Shown here: piece by piece, positions 26,825-36,767 of the stretch
How the letters are laid out: the number at the start of each line of letters is the position of its first letter
Position numbering within the stretch: the first letter of the stretch is position 1
DNA from: Firmicutes bacterium HGW-Firmicutes-1
GTDB taxonomy: Bacteria > Bacillota > Clostridia > Lachnospirales > Vallitaleaceae
Assembly: GCA_002841625.1 (NCBI GenBank)
Contig: PHAG01000015.1
Location: 1 to 64,000 of the forward strand
DNA length: 64,000 bases
Direction of reading: 5' to 3'
The notes under the pieces: model-generated
The model's input: the letters and a program-made list of their open reading frames with translations, nothing else
Told to the model about the DNA's origin: nothing
Database searches by the model: none
Made by a program: the position numbers and the translations under genes

Positions 26825-27481
26825 ATGGCTAAGAAAAGAGATTTTGTTGTATTTGGGTTAGGTAAATTTGGACGCAGTGTTGCACAAACTTTATCAAAAA
26901 ATGGGTGTGATGTACTTGCGATTGATATTAATGAAGAAATCATTCAAGATATATCTGAACGTGTTACTCATGCAGTACAGGCGGATGTTACTGACGCAGA
27001 AGCGCTACATGCACTTGGCATTAGAAATTTTGATGTTGCAATTATTGCGATATCTAATAATATGCAATCAAGCATTATGGCTACAATCTTGGCGAAGGAA
27101 TTAGGCGTTCCATTTGTAATAGCAAAGGCACAAAATGATATTCATAAAAGGGTATTAGAAAAAGTTGGAGCCGACAAGGTGGTTTTTCCCGAAAGAGAAA
27201 TAGGAATTCGCATTGCAAATAACTTAATATCAGATAACTTTGTTGACTATGTTGAGTTATCGGAAGAATATAGTATCGTTGAGATAACAGCTAAGGATGC
27301 ATGGGTAGGCAAAACGTTAAAGGAATTAAATTTAAGAGCAAAATTCGGTCTTAATGTAATGGCTATTAGAAATAGTGATGATACTCTAACAATTACACCT
27401 GGTCCAAATGAAGTGTTAAGAGAAAGAGATGTATTGGTTGTCATTGGTAGCAATGTAGAGTTGCAAAAAATAAACAATTAA
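26825..27481 (+). CDS. ktrA: Potassium uptake regulatory subunit KtrA/TrkA (RCK)
   Basis: The 218-residue cytosolic protein has an RCK_N Rossmann domain (VFGLGKFGRSVAQTLSKNG, then the acidic DIN at the end of strand 2, and ADVTDAEAL) and an RCK_C domain from about residue 135. It forms a nucleotide-gated ring on KtrB. RCK_C domains in Firmicutes KtrA often bind c-di-AMP; that is family knowledge and not visible here. It follows ktrB by 57 bases in the same operon. Confidence 0.93.
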   Translation: MAKKRDFVVFGLGKFGRSVAQTLSKNGCDVLAIDINEEIIQDISERVTHAVQADVTDAEALHALGIRNFDVAIIAISNNMQSSIMATILAKELGVPFVIAKAQNDIHKRVLEKVGADKVVFPEREIGIRIANNLISDNFVDYVELSEEYSIVEITAKDAWVGKTLKELNLRAKFGLNVMAIRNSDDTLTITPGPNEVLRERDVLVVIGSNVELQKINN

Positions 27482-27491
27482 GGGATACTTT

Positions 27492-28292
27492 ATGATTACT
27501 AGTGTTCAGAATGTCAGAATTAAAAGGGTATGTGCTTTACAGCAAAAACAAAAGGAAAGAAATAGTGAAGGTGTGTTTGTTGTAGAGGGCAAAAAGATGA
27601 TGGAAGAAACACCTGTTGAGCTGATAGAAGAGGTATTTGTTACCGATACCTTTTATCAACATAATAAGCAATATTTGGATGCATTATCACTCAAAAGCTT
27701 GGAGCTTGTAACTGACAAGGTGTTACTTCATATGTCTACTCTTGTAACTCCTCAAGGCATTCTGGGTGTGGTAAGGCAAAGAACGACGCAGCTTAATGGT
27801 TTAAACCTAGTAAATAAACCTTTGTTGATTGCTTTAGATAACATACAAGATCCTGGAAATATGGGCACAATTATAAGGACTGCAGATGCAATTAATGCAC
27901 AAGGGGTAATCATATCAGCTGGATCGGTAGATATCTATAATCCAAAGGTTGTAAGGGCTACTATGGGGTCGATTTTCAGGGTTCCAATTATCATTGAGGC
28001 TGATCTAGTAGATGTCCTAATGCAATTATCAAAAAGAGATATTAGGCTATATGCTGCACATTTAAAAGGTGATGATTATTACTATTCTATGGATTATAAG
28101 GAAAGTACATGCTTTTTGATTGGCAATGAAGGAAATGGGTTATCAGAAGAGGTTGCGGCACTAGCATCTTCCTATATTAAGATACCAATCTTAGGTCAAG
28201 CTGAATCGTTAAATGCAGCAGTAGCAGCTGGAATTTTGATGTATGAAGCAGTTAGACAAAGAGAACAAAGCACTTGTCAGGCAAATACTTAA
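27492..28292 (+). CDS. TrmH/SpoU-family RNA 2'-O-methyltransferase
   Basis: The 266-residue protein has an N-terminal substrate-binding segment (SVQNVRIKRV, EGVFVVEGKKMMEE) and a C-terminal SPOUT knot with the three SpoU motifs: LDNIQDPGNMGTIIRTAD, the FLIGNEGNGLS loop and IPILGQAESLNAAVAAGILMYE. It should methylate a ribose 2'-OH in rRNA or tRNA using S-adenosylmethionine; the target base is not readable. It starts 10 bases after ktrA, so it may share the operon. Confidence 0.92.
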   Translation: MITSVQNVRIKRVCALQQKQKERNSEGVFVVEGKKMMEETPVELIEEVFVTDTFYQHNKQYLDALSLKSLELVTDKVLLHMSTLVTPQGILGVVRQRTTQLNGLNLVNKPLLIALDNIQDPGNMGTIIRTADAINAQGVIISAGSVDIYNPKVVRATMGSIFRVPIIIEADLVDVLMQLSKRDIRLYAAHLKGDDYYYSMDYKESTCFLIGNEGNGLSEEVAALASSYIKIPILGQAESLNAAVAAGILMYEAVRQREQSTCQANT

Positions 28293-28356
28293 GTTTAAAT
28301 TATATAAGGGTTTCTTTGCTTTTTTGTGATAGAGCGAAAATGGATAATAGTCAAAT

Positions 28357-28400
28357 AAAAAGGGAGTACTAAAACTTATAAGTTTTGATACTCCCTTTTT
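28357..28400. terminator. Bidirectional terminator between convergent genes
   Basis: AAAAAGGGAGTA (28357-28368) pairs with TACTCCCTTTTT (28389-28400), with further AT pairing inside. The flanking A and T runs serve both the methyltransferase and the DUF1189-like gene. Confidence 0.9.
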
Positions 28401-28417
28401 GCTAGGAAATAGATTTT

Positions 28418-29212
28418 CTATACTGATATGTTCGTCTTTAGGTTACTAAAATACTTTAATATATTTCCGATGTAAACAGAATTTATGAAGAAAAAGATCC
28501 CGAAAAACAATTGAGATGGTATGAAATTGATTGCTTTTAATACCTCCATGATTACAATTGAAGTAGTCATTGAATATATGGCTATTTTATAAGATTGAGA
28601 AAAACTCAAAGGTACCCGAAGTAAGTTCTTGAAAAATGAAACCAAGAAATATGAGAATAAGCTTTTCAACAATACAGAAATCAGTGCAATCAGTAAAGCT
28701 AAACAACCATAACCAATAGCAAAGATGGTTTGATAGGACTGTATGATTTCAACTAGCTCATTATTATCTAGGTGTTGGACCATAAAAATATCATAACCAA
28801 TTGATCTTGGTGTTGTTCCTAATTGTGAATATACAATATTATTTGGAGTAAATAAATATCCCATATAATATCCGGCTAAGTCATTATAGGAATAGCTATT
28901 AGTCTTATCAATAATTACTCTTATAGATTTATCTTCGATTGAAAAAACAAAGGGTTCATCATCATAAATTTCGAGCTTTTTATCTTGGAGTTTAAAGGAA
29001 GGAAAATTTTCACTGTTAATAAATTCAATCGTATCGGAGGTTTTATCATAAGACAATAATCCAGAATAAATTGAATATGGCGTAGATAAAAGTATAGATA
29101 GCAATACTAAATATAAGAATGACTTAAATAAGTGCTCATGAATAATTGTTACATAAAAAGCACTGGAAGTCATGCTTAAATATATTTTGCTAAAAAAACG
29201 AGGCTTTTTCAT
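28418..29212 (-). CDS. DUF1189-like membrane protein
   Basis: A 264-residue protein with about five hydrophobic segments: one near residues 29-50, an outer domain (about 55-155), then two pairs near 160-195 and 208-245. The layout and the N-terminal pattern (FFSKIYLSMTSSAFYVTIIH) fit the poorly known DUF1189 family; the match is by eye and moderate. It is a single gene on the minus strand ending in the shared terminator. Confidence 0.6.
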   Translation of the reverse strand: MKKPRFFSKIYLSMTSSAFYVTIIHEHLFKSFLYLVLLSILLSTPYSIYSGLLSYDKTSDTIEFINSENFPSFKLQDKKLEIYDDEPFVFSIEDKSIRVIIDKTNSYSYNDLAGYYMGYLFTPNNIVYSQLGTTPRSIGYDIFMVQHLDNNELVEIIQSYQTIFAIGYGCLALLIALISVLLKSLFSYFLVSFFKNLLRVPLSFSQSYKIAIYSMTTSIVIMEVLKAINFIPSQLFFGIFFFINSVYIGNILKYFSNLKTNISV

Positions 29213-29358
29213 GGAAATGTGATCCTTTCTTCTGATAAAATTATTGAGTCCAAAGGATTTTCATTAGACATCTTGTACTATTATATCATAGAATAATCGA
29301 TAATTGGTTTAAAGATGAAACAGATATTAAAATGTATTGAAAAATTAATTTTACTTTA

Positions 29359-29387
29359 TTGAGTTATTGGTTACAATAACGTATAAT
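29359..29387 (+). promoter_or_regulatory. Promoter of the 23S rRNA methyltransferase gene
   Basis: TTGAGT (29359-29364), 17-bp spacer, TATAAT (29382-29387). Confidence 0.7.
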
Positions 29388-29432
29388 AAAGGATAGAACA
29401 GTTATGATTCACTAGAAGTTTAGGAGAAAAAA

Positions 29433-30578
29433 ATGACAGAATATACATTAACCATTCCATGCCTATTTGGTATAGAGGCAGTTGTTAAAAAAGAAATACA
29501 AAAGTTAGGTTATAATATCCAAAGCGTTGATGATGGTAGAATTACCTTTGTTGGGGATGCAGGGGCTATATGTAAGAGCAACCTGTGGGTAAGATCAGGG
29601 GAAAGAGTACTTTTAGACATAGGTCAATTTGAAGCTAAAACCTTTGATGAATTATTTGAAGCAATCAAGAAATTACCATGGGAAGATTATATACCTGAAG
29701 ATGGTAAATTTTGGGTGTCAAAAGCTAGTTCGATAAAATCTGAGCTTTTTAGTCCTTCTGATATTCAATCCATTGTCAAAAAAGCAATTGTTGAAAGATT
29801 AAAAAAGACGTATAAGGTTGATTGGTTTAAAGAAGATGGGCCAGAATTTCCAATGCGAGTATTTATTAAAAAAAATATTGTATCAATTGGCATTGATACT
29901 TCAGGAGCTTCCCTTCATAAGAGAGGCTATAGACAATTTTCAGGAATAGCACCAATTAGAGAGAGCTTAGCGGCAGGGATCATTCAATTATCTCCATGGA
30001 ACAAAGATCGTGTATTTGCGGATCCTTTTTGTGGAAGTGGAACTTTCCCAATTGAAGCAGCTATGATGGGCGCAAACATTGCACCTGGTTTAAATAGAAG
30101 CTTTGTAGCTGAAAGCTGGCAACATTTGATTCCATCTAAGTGTTGGAAGGAAGCTGTTGATGAAGCCAAGGATTTACAAGATCATTCAGTAGAATTAAAT
30201 ATTCAAGCATTTGATGTAGATTATCAAATATTAAAAATAGCAAGAGAAAATGCAAAAACTGCAGGTGTTGATCAGTATATTCATTTTCAAGAAAGAGAAA
30301 TGCAAAAGTTTACATCTAATAAAAAATGTGGTGTAATTGTGACAAATCCTCCCTATGGTGAAAGATTAGAAGATAAAAATAGTGTAATTAAATTATACAA
30401 AGAAATGGGAGAACAATTTAGGTTACTTGACACATGGTCTTATAGTATCATTACATCCTTTGAGGACTTTGAAAGACATTTCGGAAAAAGTGCTGATAAA
30501 AAAAGGAAGCTTTATAGTGGGATGCTTAAAACAAACCTCTATCAGTATTTGGGTCCAAAGCCGCGTTATAATAGTTAA
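29433..30578 (+). CDS. THUMP-domain class I rRNA guanine-N2 methyltransferase (RlmL/YpsC-like)
   Basis: The 381-residue enzyme begins with a THUMP RNA-binding domain (PCLFGIEAVVKKEIQKLGY). A Rossmann methyltransferase domain follows, with motif I DPFCGSGTFPIEAAMMG (about 197) and the catalytic NPPY in VTNPPYGERL (about 307), the signature of N-methylation of an exocyclic amine. It matches the YpsC-type proteins that correspond to the N-terminal half of RlmL, so 23S rRNA is the likely target. The RlmK half is absent, as is normal in Firmicutes. Confidence 0.9.
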   Translation: MTEYTLTIPCLFGIEAVVKKEIQKLGYNIQSVDDGRITFVGDAGAICKSNLWVRSGERVLLDIGQFEAKTFDELFEAIKKLPWEDYIPEDGKFWVSKASSIKSELFSPSDIQSIVKKAIVERLKKTYKVDWFKEDGPEFPMRVFIKKNIVSIGIDTSGASLHKRGYRQFSGIAPIRESLAAGIIQLSPWNKDRVFADPFCGSGTFPIEAAMMGANIAPGLNRSFVAESWQHLIPSKCWKEAVDEAKDLQDHSVELNIQAFDVDYQILKIARENAKTAGVDQYIHFQEREMQKFTSNKKCGVIVTNPPYGERLEDKNSVIKLYKEMGEQFRLLDTWSYSIITSFEDFERHFGKSADKKRKLYSGMLKTNLYQYLGPKPRYNS

Positions 30579-30601
30579 AATCCGGGAAAGGTGGTAAGGA
30601 A

Positions 30602-32248
30602 TTGAAAAAAAATTTCACGAGTATTTTTCTTGCAATCTTAATATCCCTTTTAGTGCAAGTGAGTGTAGTTGCAACAGAGCAGAGCAAAGATAATATAAAA
30701 GTGCAACTAAACAATGACAAGGTCATTTTCAATGAAAAGGTGGGATTCCCATTTTTGGATGGCAACAATAGAGTGCAGACGCCTTTTAGAGTTATATTGG
30801 AAATGTTTGGCGCTAAGGTAACTTGGAATGAAAATGAAAAAATGGCGATTGCCCAAAAGGGTGATATTATTGTAAAAGTACCGATTGGGAAGAAGTATAT
30901 CTATAGAAATTCTGATGTAATTATTAACGACACCAATTCTATGCTAATCAATGGAAGAACCTATTTACCTATTCGAGCAGTTATGGAAAGCTTTGGATGT
31001 GACGTAAACTGGTCCGAAAAAGAAAAGGTAATATACATAAGTAACACGAACAATGATACAACAATCAATAAGATACCTTCAAAATATGATTTAAGAAAAT
31101 TCAATAAATTAACACCTGTTAAGGATCAAAAGGAAATTGGTGCATGCTGGGCGTTTGCCACACTTGGATCAATTGAATCAGTGCTGATGCCTAGTAAGGC
31201 GTTTGACTTATCGGAGGATCATTTAAGCTTAGGTCATGGTTATAACGTCTCTCAAAACAAAGGTGGAGATTTTAATATTGCTATGAGTTACTTGGCTAGG
31301 TGGGATGGACCGGTTTTAGAAGTTGATGATCCCTATGGTGACGGTAAAATGAATGCTACAGCAAAGGTAGTTAAGCATGTTCAAGAGGCTAAGGTTTTGC
31401 CATCCAAAGACTATAGTGCTATAAAGCTATCACTTCTTCTTTATGGTGGAGTGCAATCTGCCATGTATTTTGATGAAAGTTTAACAAAAGGTAACAATAC
31501 AATATATAATAATGAAACATATTCATTTTATTATAAAGGAAATGCTAAATTTAATCATGCAGTAGTCATTGTAGGGTGGGATGATAATTATCCAAAGGGT
31601 AATTTCTCGACACAACCAGAGGCAAACGGAGCTTTCATTTGTAAAAATAGCTATGGTAAAGATTTCGGAGATGATGGATATTTTTATGTTTCATACTTTG
31701 ACAAACACATTGGAACAGAGAACGTGGTGTATTCGAGAGTTGATAATATTTCTAACTATTCTCGAATTTATCAAACAGATTATTTAGGATGGGTTGGTCG
31801 TTTAGGCTATGGTACAGACTCAGCCTATTTTGCGAATGCTTATGATATAAAGGATAAAAAAGAAAATCTTCGAGCAGTTAGCTTTTATGCAACAGATAAA
31901 AATACAAAATATGAGGTATATGTAGTTAAAAAGTTTAAAACTACTTCTGATTTCAAGAATATGACGCTAGTGAAAAAGGGATCGTTAGACTACGAAGGTT
32001 ATTATACAATTGATTTTGATTCTCCTATTTTAATAGAGAATAAGTTTGCAGTTGTTGTAAAAATTACTACAGCAGGTAGTAGCTTACCGGTAGCAGCAGA
32101 ATACTATAAAAAAGTTGATTGGTTAGATAAGGTTATTATTAGTGATGGTGAAGGTTATATGAGTCAACATGGTACTTCTTGGGACAGTACTGAAAATATA
32201 TTTGATAGTAATGTCTGTTTGAAAGCCTTTACTAGTACTATAGAATAG
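30602..32248 (+). CDS. Secreted papain-like (C1A) protease with copper amine oxidase-like N-terminal domain
   Basis: The 548-residue protein has a signal peptide (KKNFTSIFLAILISLLVQVS, cleavage near VVA-TE) and a copper amine oxidase-like N-terminal domain (about 35-150, with TPFRVILEMFGAKVTW and GRTYLPIRAVMESFG). This is the small domain clostridia attach to many secreted proteins. The C1A protease domain follows with all catalytic residues: Gln in VKDQKEIGACWAFA, the Cys after it, His in FNHAVVIVGWDD, and Asn in CKNSYG. The last 170 residues resemble the lectin-like domain found after such proteases. The TTG start has GGTGG upstream. It should act at or outside the cell wall. Confidence 0.88.
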   Translation: MKKNFTSIFLAILISLLVQVSVVATEQSKDNIKVQLNNDKVIFNEKVGFPFLDGNNRVQTPFRVILEMFGAKVTWNENEKMAIAQKGDIIVKVPIGKKYIYRNSDVIINDTNSMLINGRTYLPIRAVMESFGCDVNWSEKEKVIYISNTNNDTTINKIPSKYDLRKFNKLTPVKDQKEIGACWAFATLGSIESVLMPSKAFDLSEDHLSLGHGYNVSQNKGGDFNIAMSYLARWDGPVLEVDDPYGDGKMNATAKVVKHVQEAKVLPSKDYSAIKLSLLLYGGVQSAMYFDESLTKGNNTIYNNETYSFYYKGNAKFNHAVVIVGWDDNYPKGNFSTQPEANGAFICKNSYGKDFGDDGYFYVSYFDKHIGTENVVYSRVDNISNYSRIYQTDYLGWVGRLGYGTDSAYFANAYDIKDKKENLRAVSFYATDKNTKYEVYVVKKFKTTSDFKNMTLVKKGSLDYEGYYTIDFDSPILIENKFAVVVKITTAGSSLPVAAEYYKKVDWLDKVIISDGEGYMSQHGTSWDSTENIFDSNVCLKAFTSTIE

Positions 32249-32283
32249 ATGCAATGAAATGAAATTCGAAAGGGGATGGTAAT

Positions 32284-33273
32284 ATGAGTAGTGCATTTTT
32301 AGGTTTACTTGACATCATTAAAGGAGCAGAAAAGGTTTATATTCAGCCCCATAATATGCCGGACCCAGATGCAATTGCAAGTAGCTTTGCGCTATGTGAA
32401 CTACTGAAGAAATTTAATATTGAAGCAAAAATAATATATATGAATGTAATAGAAAAGGTTAATTCAAAGAAGATGGTAGAAATGTTTAATATTAATATGG
32501 TGGTAAAGGAAAATAGCTTTTTAAGTTCTCCTAATGATTTTGTGATTTTGATTGATTCACAAGCAGGCAATTCGAACATAACATCAATAAGAGGCAAAAA
32601 AGTTGCGGTAATTGACCATCATCATGACATGGGAGATCAAAACTATGTCTTTAAGGATATTCAAGAGCAAGTTGGTGCTTGTGCTACAATTATCACTAGT
32701 TACTATAAGGACTTAAATATTGAACCGTCTACAGATGTAGCTACTGCACTTTTATATGGTATTATGAGCGATACAAATAATTTAACAAGATCATCTGAAC
32801 AAGGTGATTTAGATAATTTTTATTGGTTATATGGATTATCTAATCTTACAAAAATTAAGAAGCTTAGAATGAATGAAATTGGCAGAGAGGATATATATGC
32901 TTATGCTAAAGCATTAGAGACCTTTGAAATATACGGGAACATAGGGTTTGTACACATCGAAAATTGCAACGATTCGCTATTGGGCACAATCAGTGATATG
33001 GTGTATACTATTGAAGGTACATCCATTGTAGTATCCTACGCAAAAAGACCCGATGGAATTAAATTTTCAGTTAGAAGTGGTGAAAAATATATTTACGCCG
33101 ATGAATTGGTTAAACATATATTAAAAGATAAAGGTGTAGGTGGTGGACACAAGGAAATGGCCGGTGGATTCATCGCTCAAGAAGAAATGTATTTCCTTCA
33201 AAATAAGGAATTAGATACGTATGTAAGATATAGAACAATTGGTTTTGTTGAAGAAAAAACGAATAGGAGATAG
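32284..33273 (+). CDS. DHH/DHHA1 phosphoesterase, NrnA-like
   Basis: The 329-residue protein has the DHH-family metal motifs HNMPDPDAIAS, ILIDSQAG, VIDHHHDMG and GIMSDTNNL, and a C-terminal DHHA1 domain ending GVGGGHKEMAGGF. NrnA-type members hydrolyse nanoRNA and pAp, and in some bacteria also pGpG or pApA, the linear products of cyclic dinucleotides. Its place just upstream of a c-di-GMP gene cluster makes that role worth testing. The next gene starts 4 bases after the stop, suggesting an operon. Confidence 0.88.
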   Translation: MSSAFLGLLDIIKGAEKVYIQPHNMPDPDAIASSFALCELLKKFNIEAKIIYMNVIEKVNSKKMVEMFNINMVVKENSFLSSPNDFVILIDSQAGNSNITSIRGKKVAVIDHHHDMGDQNYVFKDIQEQVGACATIITSYYKDLNIEPSTDVATALLYGIMSDTNNLTRSSEQGDLDNFYWLYGLSNLTKIKKLRMNEIGREDIYAYAKALETFEIYGNIGFVHIENCNDSLLGTISDMVYTIEGTSIVVSYAKRPDGIKFSVRSGEKYIYADELVKHILKDKGVGGGHKEMAGGFIAQEEMYFLQNKELDTYVRYRTIGFVEEKTNRR

Positions 33274-33277
33274 TGTT

Positions 33278-34198
33278 ATGGAGGAAAAGCGTTTTAGGAT
33301 TGATGGAATAGACGGCAGTAGTATTCATATTATGATGTATAGAGGGGAGGATTCCCCTATTGGCATAGTTCACCTGTTGCATGGTATGGCCGAACATTGT
33401 GAAAGATATAGGCACTTCGCAAGTTATTTGGTAAGCAATGGATATGTTGTTTATACACATGATCATAGAAAGCATGGAAAGAGCATTGCAAAAGGGCAAA
33501 CAATTGGAATATTTGACAAAAAAGATACCTTTTCTAATGTAATTGAAGATGTTAGAATCGTTCAAGATTTCATTAAGAACAGGGAAAAAGGGCTTGAATT
33601 GATTTTGCTAGGACATAGTATGGGATCGCTTATTTGTAGAAGATATCTTCAAGAGCATGGAGCCTACGTTTCCAAGGCGATCATTATGGGCACAATGGCA
33701 GCTCAACCGCTTCTTTTGAAAGTAGCAATAATATCAGGAAAGATTGTAAGACTTTTTTCTTCAAAGGGCTCCAGAAGTGCCTTCTTAAATAAATTAGTTG
33801 TAGGTGGATTTAATTTGCAGTTTGAGCCTACAAGGACTGAATGTGATTGGCTTTCGAGAGACAACAGTCAGGTAGATAAATATCTATCCGACGAACTATG
33901 CGGGTACAGCTATTCAGCAACCTTTTATATTAATCTGTTTAAGGAGGTTATGATTAGTCAAGTAAAAGCAAATATAAAGAAAACACCTCAAATACCGTTG
34001 CTCTTTGTTTCGGGTGCATCAGATCCAGTTGGATTTAATAGTGAAGGTGTTAAGAAAGTAGTGAACTTGTATGAAGCATTTGGCTATGGAGAAAACGTTT
34101 CCTTAAAGCTATTTGACGGTTGTAGACACGAAATATTAAATGAAATTAATAAAGAGGAAGTATATTATTATATTTTGGATTGGATTAAAAATCATTAA
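33278..34198 (+). CDS. Alpha/beta hydrolase, monoacylglycerol lipase-like
   Basis: The 306-residue protein is a serine hydrolase: HLLHGMAEHCERYRHFASYL (oxyanion strand), the nucleophile elbow LLGHSMGSLICR (Ser about 113), an acidic residue in FVSGASDPVG, and the His in GCRHEILNE. This pattern is typical of the lysophospholipase/monoglyceride lipase group. No signal peptide is seen. The start at 33278 has AGGAG; a longer frame from 33239 overlaps the previous gene and is unlikely. Confidence 0.88.
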   Translation: MEEKRFRIDGIDGSSIHIMMYRGEDSPIGIVHLLHGMAEHCERYRHFASYLVSNGYVVYTHDHRKHGKSIAKGQTIGIFDKKDTFSNVIEDVRIVQDFIKNREKGLELILLGHSMGSLICRRYLQEHGAYVSKAIIMGTMAAQPLLLKVAIISGKIVRLFSSKGSRSAFLNKLVVGGFNLQFEPTRTECDWLSRDNSQVDKYLSDELCGYSYSATFYINLFKEVMISQVKANIKKTPQIPLLFVSGASDPVGFNSEGVKKVVNLYEAFGYGENVSLKLFDGCRHEILNEINKEEVYYYILDWIKNH

Positions 34199-34232
34199 TA
34201 GGATGGATTACTGAGAGAGCGGGGATGAAGTT

Positions 34233-35102
34233 ATGAAAAATAAGGTTTTAGTGAATGTTGCAGGATCTGCTACAAGAAAAATTGCATTATTTACAGTGGT
34301 TAATTTAGGTTATGATTTTATTGAATTTCAAAGCCCAGAGGATTTGAAATTTAAACATAGTCTTTTAAAGGATTCCATTATAATGCTATTGCATGAGATA
34401 AATTATGCTACATATGAAAGAGATTTTGAAATGATTAAAGAAGTAAGCAATAAAAAAATAAAAGTGTTGCTCATTATTGATAGGTATGAAACTAAGGTGA
34501 TTGACGACGCTATAGAGGCGGGTGCCAATGATATTATTGTCTTACCGTTGAAAGAAGAAATGCTAAAAAGTAAAATAAAAAACATTCTTGCAAATATAGT
34601 TAAGCCTTTTGAGTTAGAAGAAGATAATGAGTATTCCTATATAGATGATACAATCATTGATCACGAAATCATTCGAGCAGACAGAGGGAATTATAGTATT
34701 TCTTTGGTAATGGTTGAGCTACATAGCATTAATGAGGAAGAAATCATTGAATTAATTGAGAAACTAAAGAGTAGACTCAGAGAAACAGATTTGGTAATGA
34801 GATATGGTCCTTTAAAACTTTTGTTAATTTGTCCTTTTACTGGCAAAGAAAATATTGTCGAGGTTGAAAATAAGGTTAGAATGTTAGTGAAAGAAAATTT
34901 CAATAAATTTAAAAATAAGGCTAGTGTCACGATTTATGGAATTTCTTATCCTAAGGATGGAGAAAGAGCAAGGGAATTAATAGAATTATTAGATGAGGGA
35001 ATAATGAACAGTAGACTACTTGGAAGAATAAGAGGAACATTTAGTGATATTAGAAAAGAAGAAATTGAAACCTATAAAAAATTGTTTAACAAGAAGTATT
35101 AA
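34233..35102 (+). CDS. Pseudo-REC / degenerate GGDEF protein with intact I-site, candidate c-di-GMP receptor
   Basis: A 289-residue cytosolic protein. Residues 1-125 follow the receiver fold (AIEAGANDIIVLPL resembles the end of a REC domain), but the phosphoacceptor Asp and the conserved Lys are missing. Residues about 140-285 follow the GGDEF fold. The active-site GGDEF is replaced by GPLKL (192-196), so it cannot make c-di-GMP, while the inhibitory-site motif RETD (183-186) stands exactly five residues before it. Proteins of this type bind c-di-GMP at the I-site and act as receptors. The cyclase and PilZ genes that follow fit that reading. The target is unknown. Confidence 0.75.
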   Translation: MKNKVLVNVAGSATRKIALFTVVNLGYDFIEFQSPEDLKFKHSLLKDSIIMLLHEINYATYERDFEMIKEVSNKKIKVLLIIDRYETKVIDDAIEAGANDIIVLPLKEEMLKSKIKNILANIVKPFELEEDNEYSYIDDTIIDHEIIRADRGNYSISLVMVELHSINEEEIIELIEKLKSRLRETDLVMRYGPLKLLLICPFTGKENIVEVENKVRMLVKENFNKFKNKASVTIYGISYPKDGERARELIELLDEGIMNSRLLGRIRGTFSDIRKEEIETYKKLFNKKY

Positions 35103-35117
35103 AGAAGCTAAAATAAT

Positions 35118-35146
35118 TTGAAAACACGACTTAAATAGTGTAAAAT
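35118..35146 (+). promoter_or_regulatory. Promoter of the TPR-GGDEF gene
   Basis: TTGAAA (35118-35123), 17-bp spacer, TAAAAT (35141-35146), about 50 bases before the GTG start. Confidence 0.65.
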
Positions 35147-35195
35147 GTTGTTAGATGTACATAAAGCATTTAATTAGCATGGAAAGGGATAAAAA

Positions 35196-36746
35196 GTGGA
35201 AAATGACATTAAAATCCAACTTCATAATAAATTTAATACTTTACATGATTTAATTGATCAACTTGATTATAACACTGCAATTGACTTGTGTAATGAAATT
35301 TTGAATGATTGCATTGAAATAAATGATATTGCTGGTAAGATTGAAGTCAATCAAATTATGAGCAGGGTGAGCTTTAATAGATCCGATTATGCCAATGCAT
35401 ATGAATACGCGTTAAAGGCAGCCGAGTTATTAGAACAAGTGCAGTCTGTTAATAGAGCATTGGACAATCTTAATTTCTTTGCAAAACTTATGATTAGGCA
35501 GGAGGCCTTCAAAGAAGCTATTGAGCTTCTAAAGAAGGGATTAAAAATTGCACATAAATATGATAAAAGCAAGCAAGTTGCAAGTATGTTTAATAGTATT
35601 GGAGAAGCACATTTTTACTTGCAACAATATGATACTTCAGAGGGATATCTTAAAAATGCTTTAGAAATTGCTCAGAAAAACACCTATAAGCATATTACAG
35701 AAATCAAAGTGAATTTGGCACGATTATATATTGCTAAAGGCGTTTTTAATGTTGCTAAAACCTTTTTAGAAGATGCAGAGTCAGAGGCCAATGATAGCAA
35801 TAATGTAATTCAATTAATTTGGTGCTATATTCTTGACGCTAACATTTCCTATGAGAAGAAGTATTATGATTTGGCAATTGATTATGCCAAGAAGGCTGAA
35901 ATTCTATCAGATAAATATGAGTTTAACTATGAACTACTTTGCTCTTATGAGTGGCTACATAAAGCTTATGCTAAGCAAGGTGAATTTGAAGTTGCCTATG
36001 ATTCGTCTAAAAAATTTATTGAACTCCAAAGAAAAATGAATAAAAAAGATAGAGAAGACATTCTCTCAAGAATGCGAATTAAATATGATGTGTATCAATA
36101 TCAAAAGGAAATGAGAGTTCTTAAAGCTAGTTACGAAAAGGTTACGCAACAAAGGCAAGAACTACAATATGTAATGGATATTTTAGGAAAGCAAAATGAA
36201 GAGCTATTATCAATTGCTATCAATGACTATTTAACTGGAGCATACAATAGAAAGTACTTCATGCTTAAATTTGATGAGGAATTCAGTATAGCAGATGAAC
36301 ATAGTAAAGATTTAGCGTGTATTGTATTTGATGTTGATAAGTTTAAAGGAATCAACGATACCTACGGTCATATTGCTGGAGATACAGTGATTAAACATAT
36401 TGTAAACATATGTAATATGGTTGCTGATAAAAGTGATATTATTGGTAGATTCGGTGGAGATGAGTTTGTCATTATTCTTATGGGAAAAGGCTTAGAAGAT
36501 GCCCGAAATGTTGGATATAAAATCCTTGAAACCTTACGAAACTCACCAGTAACAGTTGAAGAAGTTGAAATAATTTCAACAATTAGTTTAGGGGTTACAG
36601 ATAATAAAATCGGTCATCCAAATAATGCTGAAGACATGATAAGAATTGCTGATAAAGCGCTTTATAAAGCGAAGGATAATGGAAGAAATCAATTGTGTAT
36701 TGCAACTGAGGAGATACAAGCTGCTAATTATACACAACTAATCTAA
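35196..36746 (+). CDS. TPR-domain diguanylate cyclase
   Basis: A 516-residue cytosolic protein: a row of tetratricopeptide repeats (about residues 1-290, with segments such as ASMFNSIGEAHFYLQQYDTS), a coiled linker (about 290-345), and a C-terminal GGDEF domain. FDVDKFKGINDTYGH and GRFGGDEFVIIL are intact, so it should synthesise c-di-GMP. The RxxD inhibitory site is absent (DKSD). The repeats probably take the signal through protein contact or bound peptide. The start is GTG at 35196 with AAAGGG upstream. A PilZ gene follows 21 bases later. Confidence 0.9.
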   Translation: MENDIKIQLHNKFNTLHDLIDQLDYNTAIDLCNEILNDCIEINDIAGKIEVNQIMSRVSFNRSDYANAYEYALKAAELLEQVQSVNRALDNLNFFAKLMIRQEAFKEAIELLKKGLKIAHKYDKSKQVASMFNSIGEAHFYLQQYDTSEGYLKNALEIAQKNTYKHITEIKVNLARLYIAKGVFNVAKTFLEDAESEANDSNNVIQLIWCYILDANISYEKKYYDLAIDYAKKAEILSDKYEFNYELLCSYEWLHKAYAKQGEFEVAYDSSKKFIELQRKMNKKDREDILSRMRIKYDVYQYQKEMRVLKASYEKVTQQRQELQYVMDILGKQNEELLSIAINDYLTGAYNRKYFMLKFDEEFSIADEHSKDLACIVFDVDKFKGINDTYGHIAGDTVIKHIVNICNMVADKSDIIGRFGGDEFVIILMGKGLEDARNVGYKILETLRNSPVTVEEVEIISTISLGVTDNKIGHPNNAEDMIRIADKALYKAKDNGRNQLCIATEEIQAANYTQLI

Positions 36747-36767
36747 TCATATAAGGAGGGATACCAT